DNA from: Lampris incognitus
Taxonomy: Eukaryota; Chordata; Actinopteri; Lampriformes; Lampridae
Assembly: GCF_029633865.1 (NCBI RefSeq)
Contig: NC_079224.1
Coordinates: 24,236,895-24,300,894, forward strand
Length of the DNA stretch: 64,000 nt
Direction of reading: 5' to 3'
The position numbers and the translations under genes are program-made. The first letter of the stretch is position 1; the number at the start of each line of letters is the position of its first letter. Below, in pieces: positions 1 through 12,200 of the stretch. The notes beneath the pieces were generated by a model. The model was given only the letters and a program-made list of their open reading frames with translations. It had not been told where the DNA came from and made no database searches.

Positions 1-1057
1 GATTTCAAAAACTTTGGAGAGGAAAATAGTCAGAGATGTCAACAGCAATCCCCGGATTTCTGCCAAGATGATTGTTGCTGAACTGGCCTCTTCTGGACGT
101 GATGTTTCAAGGAAGACTGTTGTGAGGGCTCTTCATCGTGGTGGGCTTCGAGGTCATCGTCCAAGAAAAACTCCATTGCTCACACAGCGGCACATCAAAG
201 CCAGACTGAAGTTTGCCCGTGAACATTTGAAACATGGGCATGAGTTTGTCCTTTGGTCTCTGTTCTTTGGTCTGATGAGACTAAACTTGAGCTGTTTGAG
301 CGCATGGATGTTGCTTTTGTTTGGTGAAGGAAGGGAGAGGCCTTCAACCCTAAAAATACAGTTGCCACAGTTAAACATGGTGGTGGGAGCATCATGCTAT
401 GGGTCTGTTTTGCTGCTTCAGGCGCACGGAACCTTGGGATGGGTGCATGGGATCATGAAGAAAGATGATGATGTTGACATTTTGAAGGATAATGTAAAGA
501 AATCTGCTGCCAGTCTAGCTTTAGGTCACTGCTGGGTCTTCCAGCAAGACAATGACCCGAAGCATACATCCAAGTTGGTCCAAAACATTTTGAAGGACAC
601 CAAAGTCAAGGTCCTGGAGTGGCCCTCTCAGAGCCCAGATCTCAATTCTATTGAGAATCTGTGGCGGGAGCTCAAGGTTCATGTCCATGCTCGAAAACCA
701 TGTAAACTGGATGAGCTGGAACAATTTGCCATGGAAGAATGGGCTAAGATCCCTCAAGAGACATGTGCCAATCTAGTTAGGAACTACCATAAGAGGTTGT
801 TGTCAGTTGTGAGTCAGGTTACACTATTGACTATTAATTGTCAGAGGGCTAGTAATTTTGGCCTTGTCATTTTTGTTTTTTCTCGTTTCAATTCAGCGCA
901 TCAGTAAAATATCTTAATCAAGCTTAGTGGAGATTTTGTCTTTGTTCTTATGGAAGCAATTAAACTATAAACACTTTTTCATTGTGGTCATTTCCATGGA
1001 AAAGTTGAGGGTTTTGTTTGATTTCATAAAGGGGGCTAATAATTTTGACCTTAACTG
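1..1057 (+). mobile_element. Tc1/mariner DNA transposon, 5' end outside window, transposase decayed
   Basis: The reading frame at 14-907 encodes a Tc1-type transposase. It has an N-terminal helix-turn-helix region, the second catalytic Asp in [11 protein letters not shown] and the catalytic Glu in IENLW, 34 residues apart as expected for DD34E. The first catalytic Asp (in SDETKLELF) is readable in the DNA near 270-300 but lies out of frame: a 14 bp direct duplication of the TTTGGTCT region at about 251-278 shifts the frame, which returns near 440. The protein is therefore probably inactive. The right terminal inverted repeat is visible at about 1030-1057 (GGGGGCTAATAATTTTGACC, then TTAACTG) and is followed by the expected TA at 1058-1059. 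The left inverted repeat lies outside the window. Confidence 0.93.
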
Positions 1058-1059
1058 TA

Positions 1060-2018
1060 CATAATTTGGGCACTAAGTTTAGTTTCTCATCAGAGGACTG
1101 CCTGAATTTATTTCATACGCTCACATTTTTTTTAACCAGTAATCGAAGCTTGGGATGTGACATGTAATGCAAGCGAAGAAAAACCTGGAAGTTCAAATGA
1201 CACGCTATGGTCAATAACAATCTTTCGAAACCTTACTGCTAAAAGCTGAGCAAACATGCAGTAGCAGCCATTTTTTAAGACACTGAGCAAATATGTTACC
1301 TGAAAAAAATGTTACCTGAAAAGCTTATGAACACTTTTTTTTAATAACTCGCAGATATAAAGCAGAGCTAACGCTGAATATTATTTTGCTAATATTACTG
1401 TGTGTCAACAGCTTGTTTTTAGTTGTCCAAAGGATGCCTAAAGTTTTCCACCTTGGTTGCCCCATGGAAATTGCAGTAATCCGAGACAACGTTACAACTC
1501 TAATAAAAGCTGAGCCCTGCTAACTTTGCCTGAGCTTGACCTTATTAAAGAGCAACTAATTCCTATATCACTTTTATGAATTTGCTACCATCTAAAGGTG
1601 AAAAACCATCAATAAATGCTGGGCTGATCTTGGGATCAAGTGATGTAAGCACAGCAGGATAAACATAGCTACAGCTAATAAAATTAGCGATGGGCTTGAT
1701 TTAGGTGTGGCAACGAGTAAGCGCTGACAACAGTTAAGTTTTATGACTCAAACAGGGTGAGAAGCCAGCTTTAGCTGAACTGTTCACCTTGGTGCAGGCT
1801 TTGTTCCCACCCCAATGTGATGTAAAACTGGTCTAAAACAACACATTAGTGCATTGTTACATTACAATTGACAATTCAATTGCACTATATTTTGCTTATA
1901 TACATATTCAATAAGGCTTGTTTCAAGTTTTTGAAATCTGTATAGTCATAATGAATAACTTCCTGTTCAGCAGTCCGACTAATTTGATATGCACATTGTC
2001 TCTTACCATAATTCCAAG
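1060..2018. other. Non-coding stretch, no gene seen
   Basis: This AT-rich sequence has no exon-like conserved reading frame on either strand. No named repeat was recognised until the hAT MITE that begins at 2019. Confidence 0.6.
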
Positions 2019-2629
2019 TAGAGATGCACCGAATTGATCAGCCGGTGACCGGAATCGTCCGATTTTCAGCTTGATCGGCATTACCGGTGACTGGCTGGTC
2101 AGACTCAAATATAGCCAATTTTGTGCTGGTCAAATTTACACGCATTCACTGCACGATGGTTCATGTCGCGCACACAGCAGCACAAACGTCACAGCCACAC
2201 ACATGCTAAAACATGTCGTCAAAAACCGCCGTTTACTTTGGGAAAGTAAAACATATTAGATAAAGTGGGATATACTGCAATTCATTTTCAGTTAGATTTT
2301 ATTTGTACAAAAAGGCTCTGTCTAGTAACCTGGAGCCCTTTTTATTCTGAGATTTGTTTGAGTGAGAGTGAGAGAAGGTCCTGTAACCTGGTGCAGTTTT
2401 GGGGAAAACGTAAAAGTTATTTAATACTTAATGTTTTCTTATGAACATACAATTTAAATTTCCAATAAAGAAAAAGTTAGAAAAATATGTGTATGCTGTC
2501 AGTTAGCTGTCAGTTATAGTTCTTAGCAGAAAGCAAATCGGAATCAGCAGAAATCGGAATCAGCAGATCAGACTTTAAAAAAAAACAGAAACAGAATCGG
2601 CCACGAAAATTGCAATCGGTGCATCTCTA
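2019..2629. mobile_element. Non-autonomous hAT transposon (MITE) with intact target duplication
   Basis: The element starts TAGAGATGCACCGA and ends with the inverted form TCGGTGCATCTCTA. It is flanked by the same 8 bp, ATTCCAAG, at 2011-2018 and 2630-2637. An 8 bp target duplication and short inverted ends are the hAT signature. Inside there is only AT-rich filler and no transposase, so it must have been moved by a hAT enzyme supplied in trans. Confidence 0.9.
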
Positions 2630-2637
2630 ATTCCAAG

Positions 2638-3789
2638 ATTTCTATTTGGAAATCATTTCTATGGGTCAAAGATACAACTCAGCGTTGTTGTCATACTTGT
2701 GCAAATGGACAGATGGGAAGAGAAAAGAACAGAATTAGATGCTGTGGTTTACAGTTAAGTGTGTTAATTTTGAGGATGAAACTGTTTTTGAACATCAGAA
2801 TAAATTTGTTTTTCATAATGGCCTATTAGAACTTGTTTTTAGTTGAGCAACTCTGTGTGGTTGCTTTTTATTGTAACATAGTAGCCTCATAAATTTGAAA
2901 TTGTGCACATTTACATGGAAACAAAACTGGTAGTATTTTAATTTTAAAGGTTTACATGGTTTGAAATAATTTTAGGTACACACTGGAGGACTTTTAAAAT
3001 CCTAAGCGATTTTGAAAACTTAGTAGACCGCACACATAATGACAGATGAAACCTGTTTTTCAGTGTTTGACAAACGGCCAACACCATGGCAGCAAGAAGT
3101 TCAGTGCCAGTACCAGAGCATAGCTATGAAGCTGAGCTGAGGTCGACTTTACGCAAATGACTTATGATGTACTAAATCAGCAGCCAACTGCAGACAGGGA
3201 TTGCTTACTGCTGTAACATCTGTACTACAAACTTAACATGTGATGTCTACAGCACAGGTTAAATGACCTGCCCCTAGGTGATGGCTGGCAGCAGCTAGCT
3301 GTCACAGTGACCATTGGGGTTCATTATACTTTTGGTCTGAACACAAGGGTAAGAATCAATAAGTAAACACTTCACACTATAGGCTAGTCTGGGTCCACAA
3401 CCAGTTGTGGCAGCCTCAGATCAAGACTATCCCCCTGATAGTCAGAGGGGGATTTGGGCCTAAAATCTGCCCAAATTTTCTCTAGCATGTAGCCAGCCTA
3501 GCCTGATTTCTCTAAAAACCAGAGAATATACTTCTTCTCGGAATAATTAGTCTATGGTACATCATTTCTTCTGTTGTCATTGCTCAATCATGGCTGTGAC
3601 AGTCCTCAAGCAAGCATGCACAATCATTTTTTAAATAGCTTATTACACATAATTGCAGAACACCATAACATGAGCATTCATACTTGCCATCATGTCTGTA
3701 AGTTAACTGTCAGTCAGCTAGCTAGATCCATATATGTGGTGGCAGATGGTAAACCATCGCAAAATTCTGAAAATCAGCAATTTTTGTCA
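2638..3789. other. Non-coding stretch, no gene seen
   Basis: No supported gene, tRNA or recognisable transposon was found here. The short open frames lack homology that I recognise. Confidence 0.5.
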
Positions 3790-3793
3790 ATAG

Positions 3794-4217
3794 TGTAGCG
3801 AATTCGGGGGACAACGCAACCACAGGAACTGCCGCGGCCGGGAAGCGAACCTGTATCGCCCGCACCGCAGGAGGCATCGCTAACCGCTCGACTAAAGGAT
3901 CAGACCCGCCAGCCAGCGGCCAGCGTGTCTTCTTATCCATGCACGTTACACTACCCCCCTCCTTCGGGAAGCGCGTCCCCGCGCTTAAGCATATCAGCTC
4001 CTTCACGCCTCAGGGCGCATACGCTTCCGATGGCCTTACGGTCGCTCCATCCCACTTCTGACACCAATGTAGCGAATTCGGGGGACAACGCAACCACAGG
4101 AACTGCCGCGGCCGGGAAGCGAACCCGTGTCACCCGCGCCGCAGGAGACATCGCTAACCGCTAGACTAAAGGGTCAGACCCGCCTGTCAGCGTGTCTTCT
4201 TATCCATGCACGTTACA
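3794..4217 (-). mobile_element. Complete TRIM-like miniature LTR element with tRNA-like LTRs
   Basis: Read on the minus strand, two LTRs (4217-4068 and 3950-3794; 150 and 157 bp) begin TGTAACG and end CGCTACA. The 117 bp interior starts right after the first LTR with TTGGTGTCAGAAGTGGGA, a TGG-initial primer-binding-like site. It ends with the purine tract GAAGGAGGGGGG three bases before the second LTR. The element is flanked by ATAG at 3790-3793 and 4218-4221, a 4 bp target duplication. There is no coding capacity. Each LTR contains an A-box-like TAGTCGAGCGG and a B-box-like GGTTCGCTTCC, as in a tRNA promoter. By family knowledge, TRIMs are mobilised in trans by full LTR elements. The tRNA primer and the partner are unknown. 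Confidence 0.82.
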
Positions 4218-4221
4218 ATAG

Positions 4222-6871
4222 TGTTCAACCTCCACAATTCAAACAGTAAACACGAATGACTTCATAAACGTTTAAGTGCATTAGCAAGATGCCATCATTT
4301 TAACGTGCAACGTGGCAACATTTTTTTTTTGTGGAAACGGTGTAAGTGTAATCGGCATCATGCTAAGTCGTCTTCAAAAAATGTACAAGCTTGACTTACA
4401 TGCTCATTACCTAAACTATCGAGCAAAGGCCCACCTCTCTTAAATCGTGTCTTTTCCATTATCTACCGGTATAAAAGGTGAAAATGAATTAATTCGCCTT
4501 TGTACGGTTCAGATCGCCGACATGCCACGTCATGGTGAAACTGTACAACGCTTTATTCAGTTTGCGACGGTACATGGATCAAATTCGATAATTACCGTTT
4601 TGTATTTCAGGTCTCACTAAAAACATGGCATTTCGCTGTGTACGGTATACGTTGTCAAAACAATGTTTACTGTTTTTGTGTCCTTCCGCATGCAGTTTCA
4701 AAAGGGATTGTAAACAGATTAGGCTGTTTATGTGACTTGATCAACCAAACGAAGGGGCAAAAAAAACCTGGGTGCCATGATTGGGTTACGCTTACCCCAA
4801 TTTGAGCTTACCCTGATAACGATTACCCCCCAAAAAATTAGTCGACTGTTTCTAAAGTCGGAGTAACGCCTTTACCAGTTCGAGGGGCATGTAAACTCGC
4901 TAGCAATCGCGTCGGACTCGCGATGAACGGAAAAAGAACACGACGAACAGCGACATCTTGAGGCCTATCGTAGTATTCAATTATAAACGGCTGTGTTGTA
5001 GAACGTTTCCATGTTTATATGTAGAACAGCAAACAGCCTTCTAATACCTACAACTCCTGGTTTAGAGTCATGGTTTCACTGACGTCCATTGGCTACAGAA
5101 AGCAAGATTAACAATGATAACTACAAAATACACATTTTTTTAATGTATTAGTTTGGCATAGGTGCAAGGTCGGTCGAGTGACTTGTCGCGAGGCAATAAA
5201 AGTGTCAGATCAAGCCAGCCTTGTCGTGGCAACGCAAGGCTTTTGATATGATCGAAACAGCTGCACAGATATGCTATTATTTTCGTAAATGGCTTCTGAT
5301 GAGCGATTATGGATCGTATTCTCAAGATGAAACTTTCAGCACAGTAGTTCACTTGCATGCCAGCCGAAAATAAAGTCAATGTGTGCTTTCTGAGGCACGG
5401 TCACAGCGATGAAACACTGGTTTTCTAAATGTTACGTGAGGGTATCGTTTTGCATTTTCTCGCGTTTATACCACGCCGTGTTGTTGGATGCTGCTTGCAG
5501 GAGCTGCAGCCCGTTCCATTTAGGCTCTGTTCCACACCAAAACCAAATCCTCAGGCTAACTACAGCTAATGGTAATCGGGCCTCACTACTCACTGTACAG
5601 TCGTCCGTAAATCACTGAAAAACAAACAAACCTTACCTCCGAACGATATAAATGGAGAAAGGGTGCACTTTATACACTGCATTGAATTATTTCTTACTTT
5701 CGTCTTCCATCCATTTCACAGTCGCCATTTTCCGTGGTGGTCTGGTGTAGGCCAGGTTATTTCTTTTGAAAGGGTTAACGTGGACACATTGACAGTATTG
5801 TAACATAAAATTCCAATTAATCGTCAAATATACATATACGCTTATTGGGTATACCTGTATTTATTTTGCTGTTAACAAGATAATCAGCCAATTTCCTTTA
5901 TTTTGGAGATGAAAAGTAAGCGCGCAGTACCGTGTTCCCCCGAACTATAAAATGGTTTATTCCAGACAAGAGGCATAAAAAACCTGAGTTAATGATCATC
6001 TCTTTAGAGGTAGCAGATTTTTTTTTTAGGTTTGGAAACCTTTAATCACATTTTGATTGATATGAAAAGTCGAGACGTGCTGTATCACCATTTGGCTGAT
6101 TCGTATGAAAATAAATATTTTGCATAAGGAGTCTGATTCTTGAAACACTGTCTAAAATGTTACACCAACCAAACAAAGATGTTCACAATCCCTTTGATGG
6201 TTGTCATTTTCTGATAGGTCTGTTGCCTCCGTAGCAGGTGATTAATTCAATTATTTATCTCATAACGTATATTTTTTTAATAGTCTGTTATTTATGGAAG
6301 GTGAGAAAACTACCACCACGTCATTTTGATTTATAAATGTCAATGATGATTTAAAGCGACATAAATTAGAAAATATATTCTGATCACGGAACGATATACA
6401 CCCGTCTGCGTGCACGTGTGCGGGCGCGCCGCGTTGGAGATCTGTCAAACAGACGGGGGTCATCCTTTCCCTTAACGGTTGTCGTTGGAGTCACTGGGTG
6501 GGTGGGTATACAAAGATAAAAAAAACGAATTCAAATGTTTAGATTGACAATTTTAAGTGTGTGGAAGGTTATGTTAAGTTACGGTAGTCAACTAACTCGT
6601 AAACTTTGTTGGTCACTAAACGCTAGCTTGTTTTTTTCCCGTAAATGCGTTAGCTAGCTAGCTAGCAGAACTAGCTTGCTCACGGGGAAACAACGCTGCC
6701 AATCGTTGACGGGTATATTACCCGTTTTAACTATTAATATATGTAAAGACTATTAATATATGATTTGAATCCTCAGTGTTTAACCGAAACTCGTTATCTG
6801 TAGTGCCTAACGTTTTTTGGGGGGGTTCACATTCACATTTATATGTGTGCGTGTCTAGGTCATCTGTTGAG
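4222..6871. promoter_or_regulatory. Non-coding region upstream of hfm1; no clear motif
   Basis: This is the interval between the miniature LTR element and the hfm1 start codon. No conserved coding frame is visible. Some stretches are moderately CpG-rich (about 4850-5000 and 6400-6440), and short GCTAGCTA tracts occur near 6650. The hfm1 promoter should lie in its right part by position only; I see no decisive TATA box or known binding site. Confidence 0.35.
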
Positions 6872-8615
6872 ATGTTGGATTCTGACGACTTCACCTTCCC
6901 CCTGGACGGTCTATTTTTTGAGAGGCCTGTTGTCCTCAAAGCGTGAGTGGTGGTGGGGTGCCCATCATTAACCATTATACATCTCAGTCCTCTTGACCCC
7001 CCCCCACTTGGCAGGACCCCCACCCATAATTTCAGTGGATGTTTTATATTTCCCCCATCTGTGTCTTACTTGACAGAAAGCCACCGTGCCAAGAGCCCAG
7101 TCCATGGAAGCTCGATGTCCCTCCATCTCTGTCTCAGATCCCTACCACTCAGGATATCCAGAATGAGGCAGAAACCTTTGCATCCTCGAATAGTATGTAG
7201 TAGTCAGTTCATTCCTTTTCGCATGATTCGTGTACAACTCAGAATGTGGCCCATCAAAGTCTTACTAAATTTAAGTGTGTGACTCACTGGCATGGATGCT
7301 TGAATAGACTGGAATGCCTACACAATTTTATTTGAGTTGAACTAGTAAATCAGTGGCAGGCATGCTAAACTTTTGTCAAATATCCACTCAATTGTCAGTG
7401 TAAATGGAATGGTAGATTCCTTGCTCATGATCTTTAAGAAAAAAGAAAGAAAGAAAGCCATTTTATTTTTGTCTTTTTTTTATCTTATCAGTTTAATCTT
7501 AATGTCCTTCCAAACTCCATTTTGTTTTGAGTAGGTTGAAGAAGCCAACACCAATTTCCATAGCCAGAATGTAACAACAAACACAAAAATCACAGTTCCT
7601 AAAAACTCAAATTCATCACATCCTTTTTTTCCATTTCAATCTTTCTCACAGGTTTCTCACAAAAGTCCAAGAAATACCTTCCTCCTTTTAAATTGTCTGC
7701 TGGCTCAACAGTCTTCACTACAAAAATCTCTGGTTCTCAGAGCTTTGATAGGATAGAGGAAGAGGTAGAGGGGAGCCCAGGCAGCACCAGTGGGTGTGGT
7801 AACCTTGGGGGGGATGAGGGGTTTGTGGATTCCTCCAAGGGTCGTGCTGAAACCCCACTGTACTCTGGTCATGCGGTTGTAAGCAGGAGATGTTTGGCTC
7901 TGGACTTTAGCCAAAGTCCACCTCTACGGAGAAGGCAAGAGCCAGTGATTTACTGGGATAAATCTGCTGCTACTTAAGGCCAGTGTTATGTGGATTCATT
8001 ATACTTAGTTAAGATGTTAATACAACTACTTTTGTCTTGATGTGTAAGTCATTAGAGAGCAGGGCATGAAAGGAGGTAAACCTTAACACATGGTTTCATT
8101 CTCTTTTAATCTGTAGTGTACTCTCATATAAATGAATGTGCACATTCATTCTCCGGTTCTCAGTGTCCGTAATACTTAGCCATCCATAGAAGCCTTAAAG
8201 CTTATGAATTGTTTTCTCTCCCAAGATCCTTCTTCTAATGTTTCTATTTTCTATGGTAGTTTGTTCAAAGCCTCGAGGGGTCAGGTGTTGATTGGCAAAG
8301 GCGACTCGTCAAACACAAATGACCTCAGCAACATTGGCAGTGGCAGCATTCAGGCAACATCCAGATCTAAAACTTTACCCAGTCAGGTTACCATGGTGAC
8401 AGTGCCTCCTCCTTCTCTTCAGCCACCACCGCCAGCGACGGCTAGCCAGTCAACCCTCCCCCCCCCCCCAAAGCCCCACTTCTCCCTCCCCTGTGTGGGC
8501 TCATCTGCAGCGAGTGGTCGACCCTCGCAGCAGGCAGCACAGGCGGAAATGCAAGACAAGGGCACAAAGAGAGCCCATGTTCTCCCCATGACGCCTCAGC
8601 CACTCCATTTACAAG
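6872..8615 (+). CDS. hfm1: hfm1 exons 1-4, N-terminal region
   Basis: Proposed exons are 6872-6942, 7077-7192, 7652-7798 and 8226-8615. The ATG at 6872 was chosen because the 23 codons after it match the conserved HFM1 N-terminus, including the LFFERP stretch, and end at a GTGAGT donor. Exon 2 encodes a [17 protein letters not shown]-like stretch similar to human. Exon 3 encodes a [13 protein letters not shown] segment. Exon 4 is Ser/Pro-rich with no domain I recognise; its acceptor has a good pyrimidine tract. The phases of these four exons chain correctly into exon 5, which is why these donors were preferred. The donors of exons 3 and 4 are the weakest calls in the gene. Confidence 0.72.
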
Positions 8616-9249
8616 GTGGTCCACAGCACTGACACAGTCACACACAACCATTATGTCCACAGCTGTATTACTGATTTACGAAGTACAAACACAGAATAGC
8701 TAATATGATGTGGTTTGGTTAATGACTTTGCCCATGTACAGCCATGGCAGCAGCTGCCATAGTGTGTTAGGATGTGATGAGGTGAAACAAGGTGAGCTCT
8801 CTCCAATGACCACTTTATTGTAATGAAATATGGAGGCCACTAGGTGGTGAACATTACCAGCACTGATGAAATCAACAGACGTTTGATCTGAAAGGAATAT
8901 ACATATTGTATCAAGTGTCTGACTAAAATCCATGACATTTCTCCGTCTGGAACATTGTTAGGTTCTTCTAGGTCTGGAATATTGAGACCAGTCTCTGAAA
9001 TCTGTATCCTTTTTGCTTTGGGTATTAACAAAACTACAGATGAAAATGCTGTTAAATATGTTAGAATTCTTGGAATACAACTGTACTTTGGATGTGGTTT
9101 TTATTCCTGACCCTAGCACAGCAGCTAAATTCAGATCCATCTTCAGAGAGTTTCCTTTTTTCAACTATGTTCAGTCCAAAGCCTTGGATGATGTAAGTAA
9201 ACAGACTGTCATCATATTTAACTTTTGGTTCACAGATAAACATATGCAG

Positions 9250-9290
<41 letters not shown>

Positions 9291-12200
9291 AAGGCTATGA
9301 TGGACAGAATATTGAAGGTTACATCTAAAACCATATTCACAAATGCATGATGAATTTTGAAAAGCAAAGCATCACTGAATTATTCAGTATTACTACATTA
9401 TTAAAATTATTCTCAATATATATTTGGTATCTTCACAGGTTCTTTACACTGGCAAGAATTTTGTGGCCTGTGCCCCCACTGGATCTGGCAAAACAGTGCT
9501 GTTTGAGTTAGCGATCGTTCGCCTACTGATGGAGACCTCAGAGCCCTGGAGAGACATAAAGACTATCTATAGTGAGATTGTTAATGGATAGGATATTTAA
9601 AAATACAAGTAAAGCCTAAACCCCCAGGTATTGGGCTTTTTATTAGAGCTGAATTATACTAATAGAGATTAAGGAGGACTTGTGACATTGAAATCAAAGA
9701 TTGTGTTTTCCAGACCTGGAACGGTTATTGGCATCAACATTTTCCAAAAGGTTTTTTGAAATATCAAAGCAGGTTGAATCAGTTCATCTGAATACGTTTA
9801 CTGACAGATGCGTTTCATCCCTCAACTAAGTTACCTCTTCAGTCTAAACTGACTGCAGGTATCCCCGCCCCTTATAAACAAAAGAGCTGCACACCCATAT
9901 TTGCATATGAAACTGGTCGTTGGTTTTGGTCGTTATGCAACTGTATTGTTTATAAGGGGGGGTATCTGCAGTCAGTTTAGACTGAAGAGGTCACTAAGTT
10001 TAGTTTAGTTTAGTTCAAATGTTTATTTGGGAAGGGACAATGTACATTAATCAACATTCTAAACAAATATAAATGTAACCGAGTTAGCTAATGGGCTAGT
10101 TTCCATTGGCTGTCCCTTTGCCTGATGTTGTTAGACATCCTAGGATAATGAAATAATACAAAAAAACATGCAACATAGTTAATATACAATATTAGAACAA
10201 CAAGAGCAAACAAACAAGAAAATATATACAAAATATACAAGTAATTTAGAAAAACAATATAGAGCAGTGACCGGGAAGGCTCGGAAGAGTGGGGTAATCG
10301 GCCAAGTACAATTGGGGAGAAAAAATCCACAAAAAAAAAAAAAAGATTAAGGTCTCAACATCCAGTTTTATGTTGTTTTTTTTCCCTGTGGAATTTCAAC
10401 TTCTGACTTGCTCACAGCTAACACTCAGTGTTTACATTCATGATTCAGTCACACTTTTACCTATTTAATACTGTTTTGGGTATATGTGAGATCTTGAATC
10501 TAAAAGACAGTATAAGAAAGAGATTCACTGATTTTGGCAGTGGCACCCATCAAAGCCCTATGTAGCCAACGCCTTGAGAACTGGAAGCAGAAGTTTGGTC
10601 CCCTGGGGCTGAGATGTAAGGAGCTGACCGGGGACACAGAGATTGATGACTTCTTCGAGATTATCAATGCCCACATAATCATGACAACACCAGTGAGTGA
10701 GAATAGGTTGCTTCTAAACCAGAAAAGTGATAGAAATGTTGAGGGATGGGGGGAAACCAATAACAGTGCTGATCAAAGTTATTTGGAAAGAAAAATTGTT
10801 GCAAAAAAATAACTTTTTATGTAAGTATTTGATATTTCTTTCAGGAAAAATGGGACAGCATCACAAGGAAATGGAAAAGTCTGCTACAGCAAGTCAGGCT
10901 GTTCCTCATTGACGAGGTAGCACATAATTTCACGGGCCTGATGTCTGCCGTCAAATGTTTATAGCAGTGGTCCTCAAACATATGCCATGGAGGGCCCTGT
11001 GTCTATAGATTTAGATTTTCTTTCCAACCCAACATGACAACAGCTGATTTCACTGATTAGATCTCTGCTGTCTGGTGGAAGATGAAATCAGTTGGTATAG
11101 AGTTGGGTTGGGGAGGAAATCTGCATACATATTGTCCACCATGGCACAAGATGGACCACTGGGTTATAGTATCTCATATGAGACTTTTAATACTGCACAC
11201 TTAACAGTGTACTGAATAGTTCTGTTGTGTGTGAACTGACAATATACTGCTTCTGGTGTGTTTTTATTATGCCATGTTACATTATTGTCAGTCAGGGAAC
11301 ATTTAATCTTGGGCCTCAGCAGTTTATTTTAACTTGAGGATTGGCTTTAAGGCAGTCAAAGATTATGGCACACCAATAATGACCTGGTGATGCAGGTTTG
11401 ATGTGATAGTGGATGTAACCTCTCATTTTTGCACCAAATGAACCCGTGGCTTGATATTAGAATACAAGTGAAAGGAGGGGAAATGGGCTTTACCTGCTTG
11501 CAGTACTTGGTGAGATGTTTTTGATACCCACTGGTTGCTGATACATCCTTCCACACTTGTCTCCAGATACATGTAGTGAGAGATACAACCCGTGGTGCAA
11601 CCCTGGAAGTGGTGGTCAGCAGAATGAAGGCAGTGCAGAACCACAGGATGGCAGAAAACCTACAGACAGACCCATCCATGAGGGTTTTGGCTGTGTCAGC
11701 CACCATACCCAACGTTGCTGATGTAAGTGAAGGGGCCTGTAGAAATTGGTTGCATAACAATATTCTGATTCCATTTAGACAATTGGCTGTGAGGATTTAG
11801 GTTTCTTAAAAGTATGCTGCAATAAATGACTTTCACAGTCTCCATCTCAACCACATATTCTGTTCTAATGTTCCTTCATTTGTAGCTGTTTTTGGTTGCT
11901 GGGTTATCAAGAGTTAAAAACGGTGTTGCTGTATTCTTCTGGCTGAGTTCTTAGTTATGCATGAACTACATTTCATGCTAAGGTGTTCTTATGCTGTTAG
12001 CAGATTTGTACATCTTTCATTAGTTTAAACCATAACCCTTGCTTAATAGTCACTCTGCTTGTCTATGCCTAGATTGCAGACTGGCTTTGCAATGAGAGCG
12101 GTCCAGCCACATATGTGGATATGGATGAGAGCTATCGCCCAGTGACACTGAGGAAAGTAGTGCTGGGATTCCCCCATAGTCCAAACCAGACGGAGTTTAA

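Noticed and set aside
3951-4067. 28S rRNA-like fragment (TTAAGCATATCA) in the TRIM interior
   Set aside because: Only about 12 bases agree; this may be chance.
5140-5618. Short open frames upstream of hfm1
   Set aside because: No recognised homology, and no splice or promoter support.
6640-6670. GCTAGCTAGCTAGC palindromic tract
   Set aside because: Short simple repeat; no evidence for a regulatory role.
7705-7914. Minus-strand open frames within hfm1 exons and introns
   Set aside because: They are shadows of the coding strand without conserved text.
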